Assembly: GCF_947259545.1 (NCBI RefSeq)
Contig: NZ_CAMYMK010000011.1
Coordinates: 1 to 64,000, forward strand
Direction of reading: 5' to 3'
Length of the DNA stretch: 64,000 nucleotides
Origin: an uncultured Marinobacter sp.
GTDB lineage: Bacteria > Pseudomonadota > Gammaproteobacteria > Pseudomonadales > Oleiphilaceae
Within the stretch, counting starts at the first letter, position 1, and each line of letters opens with the position of its first letter. Below the pieces are notes generated by a model, which searched no databases, had not been told where the DNA came from, and saw only the letters and a program-made list of their open reading frames with translations. The position numbers and the translations under genes were made by a program. Below are positions 9,309 through 18,295 of this stretch, one piece after another.

Positions 9309-10097
9309 ATAAAACGTCACACCCGCCCCCAAGTATTGATCCTGTCCGGCCTTGACCCTTCCGGTGGTGCCGGAATACAAGCCGACATCCAGGCCGTAAC
9401 GGCGCTGGGCTGCCATCCCCTGCCGATCCTGACCTGTCTGACGGTTCAGGATACGCGCAATGTGTATGGCGCCAGCGCGGTGGATGCGGAGTTGATTCGC
9501 AGGCAGTTGGACTGCGTCGCAGACGACGCCCCCATTCACGCCATCAAAACCGGCGCCCTGGGCAATGCCGACGTGGTGGAGGTTTTGGTGGAATTCCTCG
9601 GCAAGCACCCGGACGTTCCCGTCATCACCGATCCGGTCATCAAAGCCGCCGGTGGTGGTGATCTGGCAGACGACGCCCTGATCCGGACGATGAAGAAACG
9701 TCTCTTCAGCCACGCCGAAATGATTACCCCCAATGGGATCGAACTGGCACTGCTGGGCGAAAGCGACGATCCCACCGAAGCCGCTCAGTCGCTGATCGCT
9801 GAAGGTTGTCAATCAGTGCTGGCCACCGGCGGTCACGGAGAGGGACCACAAATCACCAATACCCTCTACACCCGGGACGCCGATCCCCTTTACTGGCATA
9901 TCGAGCGAGTCGGCGGAGAATATCATGGCACCGGCTGTACCCTGGCAGCCGCTATCGCTGCCGGGCGCGCACAGGGCCTGTCACCACGGGCCGCGATTTC
10001 TCAGGCTCAGAATTTTGTTAACCACGCCATTCTCCACGCACTGAAGGTTGGTCGCGGCCAACCGGTACCGGATCGCGGCATTCCGTGGGAACAGTGA
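9309..10097 (+). CDS. thiD: hydroxymethylpyrimidine/phosphomethylpyrimidine kinase, apparent AUA start
   Basis: Phosphorylates HMP and HMP-P for thiamine synthesis. The conserved ribokinase-like start VLILSGLDPSGGAGIQAD and the C-terminal anion hole GTGCTLAAAIAAG are intact. The first conventional start in frame is TTG at 9336, which falls inside the conserved first strand. Eleven residues of likely coding sequence (KRHTRPQVL...) extend upstream to an ATA codon at 9309, directly preceded by a stop at 9303-9305. A good ribosome site GAGGAG (9296-9301) sits 7 bases before that ATA. ATA is therefore the likely start, unless the base is a sequencing error. thiE follows within 5 bases. Confidence 0.88.
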   Translation: MKRHTRPQVLILSGLDPSGGAGIQADIQAVTALGCHPLPILTCLTVQDTRNVYGASAVDAELIRRQLDCVADDAPIHAIKTGALGNADVVEVLVEFLGKHPDVPVITDPVIKAAGGGDLADDALIRTMKKRLFSHAEMITPNGIELALLGESDDPTEAAQSLIAEGCQSVLATGGHGEGPQITNTLYTRDADPLYWHIERVGGEYHGTGCTLAAAIAAGRAQGLSPRAAISQAQNFVNHAILHALKVGRGQPVPDRGIPWEQ

Positions 10098-10101
10098 TCT
10101 C

Positions 10102-10812
10102 ATGACAGCAGCCCCTTTTGCCAAAGGCCTCGCGCCTGGCCTTTATGCCATAACCGACAGCACTCTTCTGCCTGACGACAAACTGGTGCCGACGGTGGAG
10201 GCCGCGCTGCGAGGGGGAGCGGTTATGGTCCAGTACCGGGACAAATCCGGTTCAGCAGTCACAAGACTGAATCAGGCCCGCAACCTGCTCGCCGCCTGCC
10301 GCAATGCAGGCATTCCCCTGATCATCAATGACGATCCAGAACTGGCGCAGCGTGTGGGCGCCGACGGTGTTCACCTGGGCCAGAGCGACAGCTCACTCAT
10401 TGATGCCAGGCAACGGCTGGGGGACGGTGCGATCATTGGTGCGACCTGCCATGGCGACCTGACGCTGGCCGCGAAAGCCACCGGGGAAGGCGCAGACTAT
10501 CTCGCCTTCGGGCGCTTTTTCGGCTCGGCCACCAAACCCGATGCACCGCCGGCAGATTTCTCGGTGCTGGCGAGCGCCCGCCAGTACAAGCGACCACTGA
10601 CCGCGATTGGCGGAATTACAACAGGAAACGGGAGCGCTCTTATCCAGGCGGGGGCGGATATGCTTGCGGTGGTCGGCGACCTGTTCGACGGCAACCCTGA
10701 ATATACAGAACGACAGGCGCGCGAGTTTTCGCGACTGTTCGCCGCCCATCACCCGCTGTTCCAGCCCCGGAAGAACATTCACGACACGCTTTCAAATCAT
10801 CAGGAGCCTTGA
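10102..10812 (+). CDS. thiE: thiamine phosphate synthase
   Basis: Joins HMP-pyrophosphate and thiazole phosphate to form thiamine phosphate. The 236-residue TIM-barrel protein shows GLYAITDS, the pyrophosphate-binding [26 protein letters not shown] and the glycine loop AIGGIT. The frame is open from 10048, but that part overlaps thiD; the ATG at 10102 matches the family start. It follows thiD by 4 bases and is followed by hemL after 2 bases, so thiD-thiE-hemL form one transcription unit, the same order as in Pseudomonas. Confidence 0.93.
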   Translation: MTAAPFAKGLAPGLYAITDSTLLPDDKLVPTVEAALRGGAVMVQYRDKSGSAVTRLNQARNLLAACRNAGIPLIINDDPELAQRVGADGVHLGQSDSSLIDARQRLGDGAIIGATCHGDLTLAAKATGEGADYLAFGRFFGSATKPDAPPADFSVLASARQYKRPLTAIGGITTGNGSALIQAGADMLAVVGDLFDGNPEYTERQAREFSRLFAAHHPLFQPRKNIHDTLSNHQEP

Positions 10813-10814
10813 AC

Positions 10815-12095
10815 ATGACTCACTCCGAAACCCTCTTTGCCGAGGCCCAGAAATATATTCCCGGCGGCGTTAACTCCCCCGTCAGGGCGTTCAAGGGCGT
10901 GGGCGGCACGCCCATCTTCTTCAAGCATGCCGAAGGCGCCTACCTGTTCGATGAGGATGATCGTCGCTACATCGACTATATCGGGTCCTGGGGCCCGATG
11001 ATCCTTGGCCACTCCAGCCAGTTGATCAAAGACGCCCTCCACGCCCAGATCGACCTCGGCGTCGGATACGGTGCACCGACCGCCATTGAGACCGAAATGG
11101 CCAAAAAAGTGTGCGAACTGGTCCCCTCCATCGATCTGGTGCGCATGGTGAACTCGGGCACCGAAGCAACCATGAGTGCCATTCGCCTTGCCCGCGGCTA
11201 CACCGGCCGGGACAAGATCGTCAAGTTCGAGGGCTGCTACCACGGTCATGTGGACTCTCTGCTGGTAAAAGCCGGCTCAGGAGCCCTGACTCTCGGCGTA
11301 CCCAATTCGCCAGGCATCCCCGCCAGTCTGGCCGAACATACCCTGACGCTGACCTTCAACGACATCGATAATGTACGGGACACCTTCGCCAGGATGGGCG
11401 ACGACATTGCCGCCATTATCGTGGAACCTGTTGCTGGTAACATGAACTGCATCCCACCGGTACCCGGCTTCCTGGAAGCGCTGCGGGAAGTGTGTGATGA
11501 GCACGGCACTGTGCTGATCTTCGACGAAGTCATGACCGGCTTCCGCGTCTCACTCGGTGGCGCCCAGGGCTACTACGGCGTCACGCCGGATCTGACGGCC
11601 CTTGGCAAGGTCATCGGTGGCGGTCTGCCGGTTGGCGCCTTCGGTGGCAAACGGGAAATCATGGAGCATATTTCCCCACTCGGACCGGTTTACCAGGCCG
11701 GCACCCTGAGCGGAAACCCCCTGGCCATGTGCGCCGGGCTGACCACCCTGAACGCGATTTCCGAACCGGGTTTCTATGACCGGCTGACCGAGAAAACCAA
11801 TGCCGTGCGCGACGGGCTCAAGGAAGCCGCGGATGAAGCCGGCATTCCTCTCGCGGTTCAGAGTGCGGGCGCCATGTTCGGCTTTTTCTTTACCGACGCA
11901 CCGGCCATCACCCGATTTGACCAGGTCATGGCGTGTGACGTGGAACGCTTCAAGGCCTTCTTCCAGGGCATGTTGAAGGAAGGTGTTTATCTGGCCCCCT
12001 CCGCGTTCGAAGCCGGATTCACCAACGCAGCGCTGTCACAGGATGACATTGATCACACCATAGCGGCAGCCAAACGCGTGATGAAGACACTGTGA
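10815..12095 (+). CDS. hemL: glutamate-1-semialdehyde 2,1-aminomutase
   Basis: PLP enzyme that converts glutamate-1-semialdehyde to 5-aminolevulinate, the committed C5 haem precursor. The 426-residue protein has the start [16 protein letters not shown], the PLP-contact DEVMTGFRV and the lysine motif [17 protein letters not shown] that forms the Schiff base. A ribosome site AGGAG at 10802-10806 supports ATG at 10815 over an upstream TTG at 10809. A strong hairpin follows the gene at 12103-12138. Confidence 0.96.
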   Translation: MTHSETLFAEAQKYIPGGVNSPVRAFKGVGGTPIFFKHAEGAYLFDEDDRRYIDYIGSWGPMILGHSSQLIKDALHAQIDLGVGYGAPTAIETEMAKKVCELVPSIDLVRMVNSGTEATMSAIRLARGYTGRDKIVKFEGCYHGHVDSLLVKAGSGALTLGVPNSPGIPASLAEHTLTLTFNDIDNVRDTFARMGDDIAAIIVEPVAGNMNCIPPVPGFLEALREVCDEHGTVLIFDEVMTGFRVSLGGAQGYYGVTPDLTALGKVIGGGLPVGAFGGKREIMEHISPLGPVYQAGTLSGNPLAMCAGLTTLNAISEPGFYDRLTEKTNAVRDGLKEAADEAGIPLAVQSAGAMFGFFFTDAPAITRFDQVMACDVERFKAFFQGMLKEGVYLAPSAFEAGFTNAALSQDDIDHTIAAAKRVMKTL

Positions 12096-12102
12096 ACCCA
12101 AA

Positions 12103-12138
12103 CCCGGATGGCAAGCCCCCTTTGGCTTGTCATCCGGG
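12103..12138 (+). terminator. stem-loop after hemL
   Basis: CCCGGATGGCAAGCC pairs with GGCTTGTCATCCGGG over 15 positions with one G-T pair and a six-base loop. There is no run of T after it, so it may stabilise the 3' end or terminate with help from a factor. Confidence 0.5.
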
Positions 12139-12216
12139 GCCACGCCCGTGACCTCTCTCACAAATCCAGACCTTTCTGGTCGCAACACCCACCGGAACAT
12201 TGACTTGACACCTGCA

Positions 12217-13200
<984 letters not shown>

Positions 13201-13218
13201 CGCCTTCTGTAAAGATGT

Positions 13219-13243
13219 CCTGGTGGCCCTCGTTGCCACCAGG
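13219..13243. terminator. hairpin between convergent lipase and TPR-barrel genes
   Basis: CCTGGTGGC pairs perfectly with GCCACCAGG around a seven-base loop. It sits 18 bases after the lipase stop and 4 bases from the stop of the gene on the other strand, so it could serve both. No T run is seen on the plus strand. Confidence 0.55.
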
Positions 13244-13246
13244 AAC

Positions 13247-14575
13247 TCAGAACACGCCTTCTATCGCCACCAAAGCGGTCTGGCGACGATAATCATAGCG
13301 GGCAAGATTGCTCTGGTTATCCCGGAACATCCACTCACCACGCACGGACCAACGCGCACTCAAGACGTACTCGGTCAGCAGAGTTCCCTGCGTACGCTTG
13401 TCCACCCTGCGCTCGGTCTCCAGAGCACCTTGTGAGTTGAATAAGCGGTGCGGATCCGCATACCGGCTATACCGATAACTGCCTTCCACGCCGACGTTCC
13501 AGCGCTGCGAGACTTTGTAGCGAAGCGCCAGCTCTACGAGATTGCGTTGTGGAGACACACTGACAAACTGCTCCCCGGATTCCAAGTCATCACGGTCGTT
13601 CATATCCCAACGGTACTGGGCGTCGACACGCCAGTGCCTAAAATCCTTGCGCCCCTTCAAACGAGCCTGATACCACTGCCCGTCATAGGCCTCGAAACCA
13701 TCGCCCCCTTCGACGACCCCGGTAGACGCTGACGCCCGACAACGAGAGCCGCGGCCAACCACAGGACACTCGTCAAGCTGGTATGAAAAGTCCAGGCGGT
13801 AGGTACGCTCAAGCGCTTCAGAATCAAACCAGGATTGGCTGACACCGAGCGTCGCGCCTGCCTGGCCCGGCCCCAGGTTCTCCAACCAACTGGTTCCAAT
13901 CTGGAGAAAATCGGTATCGAATTCAGATTCCGAGGGGTACTGGCGAGAATATGCCGCGCCTTCCAGCCTGACAGTAGAACCTTCAGCCTGATAAACATCT
14001 GCCGATCCTGCCGCCAAAAGCTCGGCAAATCCACCTTCCTGCCCTGAACTGCCTGCCTCCGGAACGCTGGCGATGTTGTCATCATATCCACCCGCCAAGG
14101 ACACATAGGCCATCCAGGGACGCGGTGAAGGTTCCGGGGAGGGTTGCTTTCCTTCCTGAAGCTGGAGAATAGCCAGGGCCCGTATTTTCTCGTGAGCGGA
14201 CTCGGACGCTGCACGATTAAACCAGAGCCTGGCCGTATCCGGATTACCGGCGGCCTTGGCGACCAACCCGAGGTTATACTCTGCCAGTGTCTGGCTGGAG
14301 GTACCGAGCAAAGCAGAGAAAGCGTTGGCGGCCAGCTCGTATTCACCCAGCCGGTAATAGACAACCCCCAGGTTGTACATCAGCGAGTTACTTTCGAGGC
14401 CCGCCGCACGGGCAGCCTCAAAGGAGATCCGAGCGGATTCAAGCTCACCGCTCTGGAAGTACTCTATACCTGCCGACATCTGTGCCCTTGGGTCATCAGA
14501 CGCAGCCACCGGATGAGATACGGTCGCTATCAGCAACAAGCAAGACGTGGTGAAAAGCCGAACTGCAGCCTGCAA
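13247..14575 (-). CDS. TPR protein with C-terminal outer-membrane beta-barrel
   Basis: Predicted outer-membrane protein of 442 residues. After a signal peptide (QAAVRLFTTSCLLLIATVSHPVAA) come about three TPR repeats (ARISFEAARAAG, NLGVVYYRLGEYELAANAF and NLGLVAKAAGNPDTARLWF), then a long region of alternating aromatic and polar residues with many Tyr, Arg and Trp that ends in phenylalanine (ALVAIEGVF), as outer-membrane barrels do. The layout recalls the SlpA/DUF560 surface-export proteins. The start chosen is TTG at 14575, with GGAG 8 bases upstream and a clean signal peptide; an ATG at 14629 has no ribosome site. It is the last gene of the sigma-factor cluster. Confidence 0.7.
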   Translation of the reverse strand: MQAAVRLFTTSCLLLIATVSHPVAASDDPRAQMSAGIEYFQSGELESARISFEAARAAGLESNSLMYNLGVVYYRLGEYELAANAFSALLGTSSQTLAEYNLGLVAKAAGNPDTARLWFNRAASESAHEKIRALAILQLQEGKQPSPEPSPRPWMAYVSLAGGYDDNIASVPEAGSSGQEGGFAELLAAGSADVYQAEGSTVRLEGAAYSRQYPSESEFDTDFLQIGTSWLENLGPGQAGATLGVSQSWFDSEALERTYRLDFSYQLDECPVVGRGSRCRASASTGVVEGGDGFEAYDGQWYQARLKGRKDFRHWRVDAQYRWDMNDRDDLESGEQFVSVSPQRNLVELALRYKVSQRWNVGVEGSYRYSRYADPHRLFNSQGALETERRVDKRTQGTLLTEYVLSARWSVRGEWMFRDNQSNLARYDYRRQTALVAIEGVF

Positions 14576-14744
14576 ACAGATCTCTCCGGAGCCTGAGGAA
14601 AAACATTCACCGGCAAATTGACACAACATCAATATCGCCAGCGCTACTCAGGAGAGTATAACAAGCAAAGGCAGGAGAAAAGTCTATCTACACGATGTAT
14701 ACACCGCGTTGTTGAAGTCGGGATAGATCCACTGTCGTCAGCAA

Positions 14745-15218
14745 TTAAAGCTCAGCAGCGCCGCTTTCCAGCTGTTCACTGGTACTATCCAGCAGTTCAC
14801 CGGCGTCATCGAGCAAGTCGCCCGTGCCCGGCAAATCCGTTATATCGTCTTTGCCGGGCAGTAAATCTAGAAGATCATCACTACCGGGGCGATCCGAGTC
14901 AATCAGCTCTCTAGCCTCACTCGCCCTTTCAGACGCCGACTCTCCAATATCCTGCCCCCGTTCCATGGCATCCAGTGCGGCCTCAATGTCCGGACGTTCC
15001 GGACGAGCCGGCGTGCCCGGACGCTCGGAGCGACCTGTAACCATGGGTTCAGGCAATTCGATCTCTCGAACCACAGAGTTGGTCAAATCCTCGTCATCTA
15101 CAACCATTCTCATGGTCACGTCCAGATCGTCCCTGGCCTGAGCCATTACTGGCCACGCCAGTAGTGCCACCAGGCACATCAGTGCCGGTTTTAACCACTG
15201 CCTGTCGTGCATTTTCAT
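14745..15218 (-). CDS. exported acidic protein of unknown function
   Basis: Protein of 157 residues with a Sec signal peptide (residues about 1-28, ending VMAQA) followed by a very acidic, low-complexity body rich in Asp, Glu, Leu and Pro. The C-terminal half repeats short LLD/LLP and GD units (DDLLDLLPGKDDITDLPGTG). No known domain was recognised. Its start overlaps the end of the anti-sigma gene by 4 bases, so it is translationally coupled to it and probably belongs to the same envelope pathway. Confidence 0.6.
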   Translation of the reverse strand: MKMHDRQWLKPALMCLVALLAWPVMAQARDDLDVTMRMVVDDEDLTNSVVREIELPEPMVTGRSERPGTPARPERPDIEAALDAMERGQDIGESASERASEARELIDSDRPGSDDLLDLLPGKDDITDLPGTGDLLDDAGELLDSTSEQLESGAAEL

Positions 15219-15922
15219 GATGCTGGCTCCGTATTATCTGCCTTGGTCTGACCGGGAATAGCTGCCCTGAAGGTTTTCTGACGCTGGCCATCGTCAATAT
15301 GGGCCACCAGATCACCAGCGCCCGGGAACAGCACCCTGAGAGGCAACGCCAACACATTCTCACCCTGTTCCAGATCGACTTTCCAGCTCAGTTGCTGTCG
15401 GCCAGGGAACGTTGCCAGTTCAACATTGGCAGGTAATTCAAGTGTCAGAGTAACGTCCTCAAGAGGCTGGCCAGAGCTGAAAGCCAGGCGCACGGTCTGT
15501 ATAACCGGCTCATTCACTGCCGACGATGAAGTCGCCAGGGATTCGTCAACTTCGGCCTGATTTGTCGCAATTGCGGGCTGCGACTGCTCAGAACCCGGTT
15601 TCAATCCCACACCGAGGGCGATACCAAGGGCCATTGCTGCTGCAACAGCTCCCCCAACCACCGGTGTACTCCAGCCACGATGACCGGTCTTGCCAGCAGC
15701 ATTAGAGCGCGCAGCAGCCAGTACCCGAGTCTCGAAATCCGGTGATGGATCCGGAATGGCGTAACGACCAGACAGCGTCGACTGCAGCACCCTTTCATTG
15801 GTCAATCTTGTCGCACAGCGGGCACAGTCCGCCACATGCTGCTCCACATAAGCAGCCTGTTCCGCAGATAACTCATTCAACAAGTAGGGAACAAAAAGCT
15901 CCCGCGATTCACGACAAGACAT
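15215..15922 (-). CDS. anti-sigma factor with zinc-finger domain
   Basis: Predicted inner-membrane anti-sigma factor of 235 residues. The N-terminus carries the zf-HC2/ZAS motif HVADCARC (H-x3-C-x2-C) preceded by a cysteine in MSCRES. One transmembrane segment lies at about residues 73-95 (VVGGAVAAAMALGIALGVGL), followed by a periplasmic domain with a beta-sandwich look. GTG at 15931 and ATG at 15928 are in frame, but the strong ribosome site GAGGTGAT sits best for ATG at 15922. It follows the sigma-factor gene almost without a gap, the usual arrangement of an ECF sigma with its cognate inhibitor. Confidence 0.85.
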   Translation of the reverse strand: MSCRESRELFVPYLLNELSAEQAAYVEQHVADCARCATRLTNERVLQSTLSGRYAIPDPSPDFETRVLAAARSNAAGKTGHRGWSTPVVGGAVAAAMALGIALGVGLKPGSEQSQPAIATNQAEVDESLATSSSAVNEPVIQTVRLAFSSGQPLEDVTLTLELPANVELATFPGRQQLSWKVDLEQGENVLALPLRVLFPGAGDLVAHIDDGQRQKTFRAAIPGQTKADNTEPAS

Positions 15923-15932
15923 ATCCATCACC

Positions 15933-16520
15933 TCATTCCTTCACACGTCCAATGCCTGAAAAAGGTTCCAGTTCCCTCTGCAATTTTTCCCGTAAGGTCG
16001 CGCGACAGCGGTGTAAACGCGATTTTACCGTTCCCAGGGGGATGTCCAGAACCTCAGCGATGTCTTCCTGCCGCCAGCCATCCACATCATGAAGCATGAT
16101 CAGAGCGCGCTGATCAGGAGCCAGGGTCGCCATAACCAGATCCAGAGCGGGCCCTATCCGGTCGATATCCACCCGTTCCTCCGGTCCCGCGTCTTCCGAG
16201 GCGAAGCTGTCAAGGTAGGCAGATTGGCTTTCGGAGTCCACCACTTCACTCAACGGGCGATCTGACTGCCGCCCCTTGCGCCGCACCTGGTCGATAAAGT
16301 GCCGATACAGTACGCGATTCAACCAGGGCCGCAACTGGTCTATGGACGCCAATTCGTCCAGGCGGGGGTACAGTTTTACGACCACATCCTGAACCAGATC
16401 CTCCGCATCCTGCTGCTGGCCAGCCAAACGGTACGCAAACCGGTACATCGCCTGCAAATGCGGCTGAACCAGCTTCTCGAATCGTTGGGACCGGGACTGT
16501 CGGAAAGGAAGTAATGCCAA
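15933..16520 (-). CDS. ECF-family RNA polymerase sigma factor
   Basis: Alternative sigma factor of about 195 residues. Region 2 is visible (AYRLAGQQQDAEDLVQDVVVKL and PWLNRVLYRHFIDQVRRKG) and region 4 (LAPDQRALIMLHDVDGWRQ and IPLGTVKSRLHRCRATLREKL). The frame is open to 16685, but the first 55 codons do not look like sigma factor and overlap AT-rich, promoter-like DNA. TTG at 16520 with AAAGGCGAG upstream gives a normal family length. It is followed directly by its anti-sigma factor, and a possible target promoter lies on the other strand at 16668-16693. Confidence 0.88.
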   Translation of the reverse strand: MALLPFRQSRSQRFEKLVQPHLQAMYRFAYRLAGQQQDAEDLVQDVVVKLYPRLDELASIDQLRPWLNRVLYRHFIDQVRRKGRQSDRPLSEVVDSESQSAYLDSFASEDAGPEERVDIDRIGPALDLVMATLAPDQRALIMLHDVDGWRQEDIAEVLDIPLGTVKSRLHRCRATLREKLQRELEPFSGIGRVKE

Positions 16521-16667
16521 AACCGGTGCTCGCCTTTGCTGTAAATCGTTATCTGGCTCAAACAGGCCTTCAAGTCTATACCAGATCAAGGATACGTTAT
16601 ACTTGACCAAGCCCTGCGCGCCGAAATCTTTATTAACGAGATATGAGAAAACGTTCACAAAAGGGCA

Positions 16668-16693
16668 GGAACTCAGCAACCTCACCTATCGTT
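16668..16693 (+). promoter_or_regulatory. ECF-type promoter GGAAC-N17-CGTT
   Basis: GGAAC (16668-16672) and CGTT (16690-16693) are separated by 17 bases, the general form of promoters read by ECF sigma factors. It lies about 70 bases upstream of the DUF4382 lipoprotein gene and beside the divergent ECF sigma gene, which is the natural candidate to use it. The match is short, so chance remains possible. Confidence 0.45.
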
Positions 16694-16763
16694 TAATAGG
16701 TAACACCCAGCGCAATCCCAGCGCTTTGTAACTTTCAGAAAATAATAGACCCCGGAGGTTTGT

Positions 16764-17651
16764 ATGAACCGCTCTCTGAAACTCTTTACAGTTGCCGCCC
16801 TGGCTGCGGGGGTTGCTGCCTGTGGCAGCGACAGTTCCGATGCAACCGGCACCGTGTCCTTTGGCCTTACGGATGCGCCGGCAACTGAATTCAGCAATGT
16901 CACCGTAGCGTTTACAGAGATCCAACTGAAACCTGCGGATAGCGACTGGATTTCTTTCCCGCTGGACGGGTTTGAAACCGTCAACATGCTGGACCTGCAA
17001 GGCGGTGTCACCGAACCACTGATCACAGATGAAGAAGTATTGGCTGGCAACTACACACAGCTACGGCTGATAGTTGATACTGACAATTCATTTGTAAAAC
17101 TGAAAAGCACTGGTGACACAGAATATTCTCTGGCCGTACCCTCTGGCGAACAGAGCGGCCTGAAGCTGCAGGGCGAGTTTGTTGTAGCGGCCGATACCAG
17201 CACAGACTTTACCATCGACTTCGACGTCCAGAAAGCCGTTGTCAATCCTGCTGGACAGGCGCTGGCTGACTACATGCTGAGACCCGCCCTGCGTTTGGTG
17301 AACAACCTGGAGGTTGGCTCAATTGCAGGCACTGTTGACGCATCGACGGTCATCCAGACCGAATGTGCGGATGCAACAGCATACTCCGGCATGGTTTACG
17401 TGTATGAAGGATCTGGTGCCACTCCGGATGACCTGGGAAGTGAAAACGAACCTCTCGTGGCCGTCCCGGTCTCTGATGAGGACAACCCTGGCACCTACAC
17501 CTATAAGGCGGCATTCCTCACCGAGGGTAATTACACTGTCAGCTATTCCTGCTCAGCCGACGACAACGAGATGGATGAAGATCTGACGTTCGTTGGCACA
17601 CAGGATGTACAGGTTGAAGTGAACACCGAGAAGCCCATCAATTTCGAATAA
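16764..17651 (+). CDS. DUF4382 domain lipoprotein
   Basis: Predicted lipoprotein of 295 residues. The lipobox AGVAAC sits at residues 15-20; serine and aspartate follow the cysteine, and Asp occurs at +3 rather than +2, so outer-membrane sorting is possible. The DUF4382 domain spans about residues 27-180 (TGTVSFGLTDAPATEFSNVTVAFTEIQL, then NMLDLQGG and GNYTQLRLIVD). A second beta-rich domain follows with two cysteines (TECADAT, SYSCSADD). Function of the family is unknown. GGAGG 10 bases before the ATG is a strong ribosome site. Divergent from the ECF sigma gene and behind an ECF-like promoter. Confidence 0.85.
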   Translation: MNRSLKLFTVAALAAGVAACGSDSSDATGTVSFGLTDAPATEFSNVTVAFTEIQLKPADSDWISFPLDGFETVNMLDLQGGVTEPLITDEEVLAGNYTQLRLIVDTDNSFVKLKSTGDTEYSLAVPSGEQSGLKLQGEFVVAADTSTDFTIDFDVQKAVVNPAGQALADYMLRPALRLVNNLEVGSIAGTVDASTVIQTECADATAYSGMVYVYEGSGATPDDLGSENEPLVAVPVSDEDNPGTYTYKAAFLTEGNYTVSYSCSADDNEMDEDLTFVGTQDVQVEVNTEKPINFE

Positions 17652-17664
17652 GACAATTTGCTAA

Positions 17665-17700
17665 CCATAAAAAACCCCGCGCTTGCGGGGTTTTTTATGG
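17665..17700. terminator. bidirectional intrinsic terminator
   Basis: A perfect 16-pair palindrome with loop GCTT: AAAAAACCCCGC on the left and GCGGGGTTTTTT on the right. The GC stem is followed by a T run on both strands, so it ends the DUF4382 gene and the convergent TPR lipoprotein gene. Confidence 0.92.
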
Positions 17701-17710
17701 TCGCCTGGTT

Positions 17711-18295
17711 TTATAAAGCCCCGGCTCTCTCCTCGGCGCTATTCGCCCCGGCCACGTTGCCTCGGGCCCGACGAATATCCGCCAGCAATAGCCAACCTGA
17801 GCGCTGCAACCTGACATCATTACCGGTCAGAGACAGCCCCTTGAGGGTGAACTGCTCTGCGGATCCCAGCTGTTTTTTTGCCACATAGGCCTCGGAAAGC
17901 TTGAAATAGACCTCTGCCGAACGCGGCGCAATTCGTTGTGCACGCTCCAGCTGTGCGATCGCAGCGCCCGCGTCACCCTGTGCCAGATAGGCATCCGCCT
18001 GTCGGATCAGGCTTTGTGCCGCCGGAGACAGCTGGTCACCTGAATCCTGGTAACTTGGCGAACTCGAGCGACGATCCGGCTCAGGCGCAGGCTCTGATGG
18101 CTGCTCGCTCTTGCGCTCGGTGCGGATTTCTTCCTCCCGCGGGTAGGTTCTTGGCGGCTCGGGAACTCTCTCCCTCTCTACATCGCGGGATGAACCGCCT
18201 GCCGGCACATAAATGGAGCCACCCGGCGAGGCACAACCCACAACGGTCAGTGTCAACGCCAGCAAGCCGGCATTCTTGAGTGTTGTCATATTCAT
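17711..18295 (-). CDS. TPR-containing lipoprotein
   Basis: Lipoprotein of 194 residues: signal peptide with lipobox LTVVGC at about residue 21, a linker rich in Arg, Glu and Pro (about 35-85), then two to three TPR units (ADAYLAQGDAGAAIAQLERAQ, SAEVYFKLSEAYVAKKQ, AEQFTLKGL). It is encoded directly after the PBP1b gene with a 4-base overlap, so it is translationally coupled to it and may assist this murein synthase at the outer membrane. That role is inferred from position and is similar in idea, not in sequence, to LpoB. Confidence 0.82.
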   Translation of the reverse strand: MNMTTLKNAGLLALTLTVVGCASPGGSIYVPAGGSSRDVERERVPEPPRTYPREEEIRTERKSEQPSEPAPEPDRRSSSPSYQDSGDQLSPAAQSLIRQADAYLAQGDAGAAIAQLERAQRIAPRSAEVYFKLSEAYVAKKQLGSAEQFTLKGLSLTGNDVRLQRSGWLLLADIRRARGNVAGANSAEERAGAL

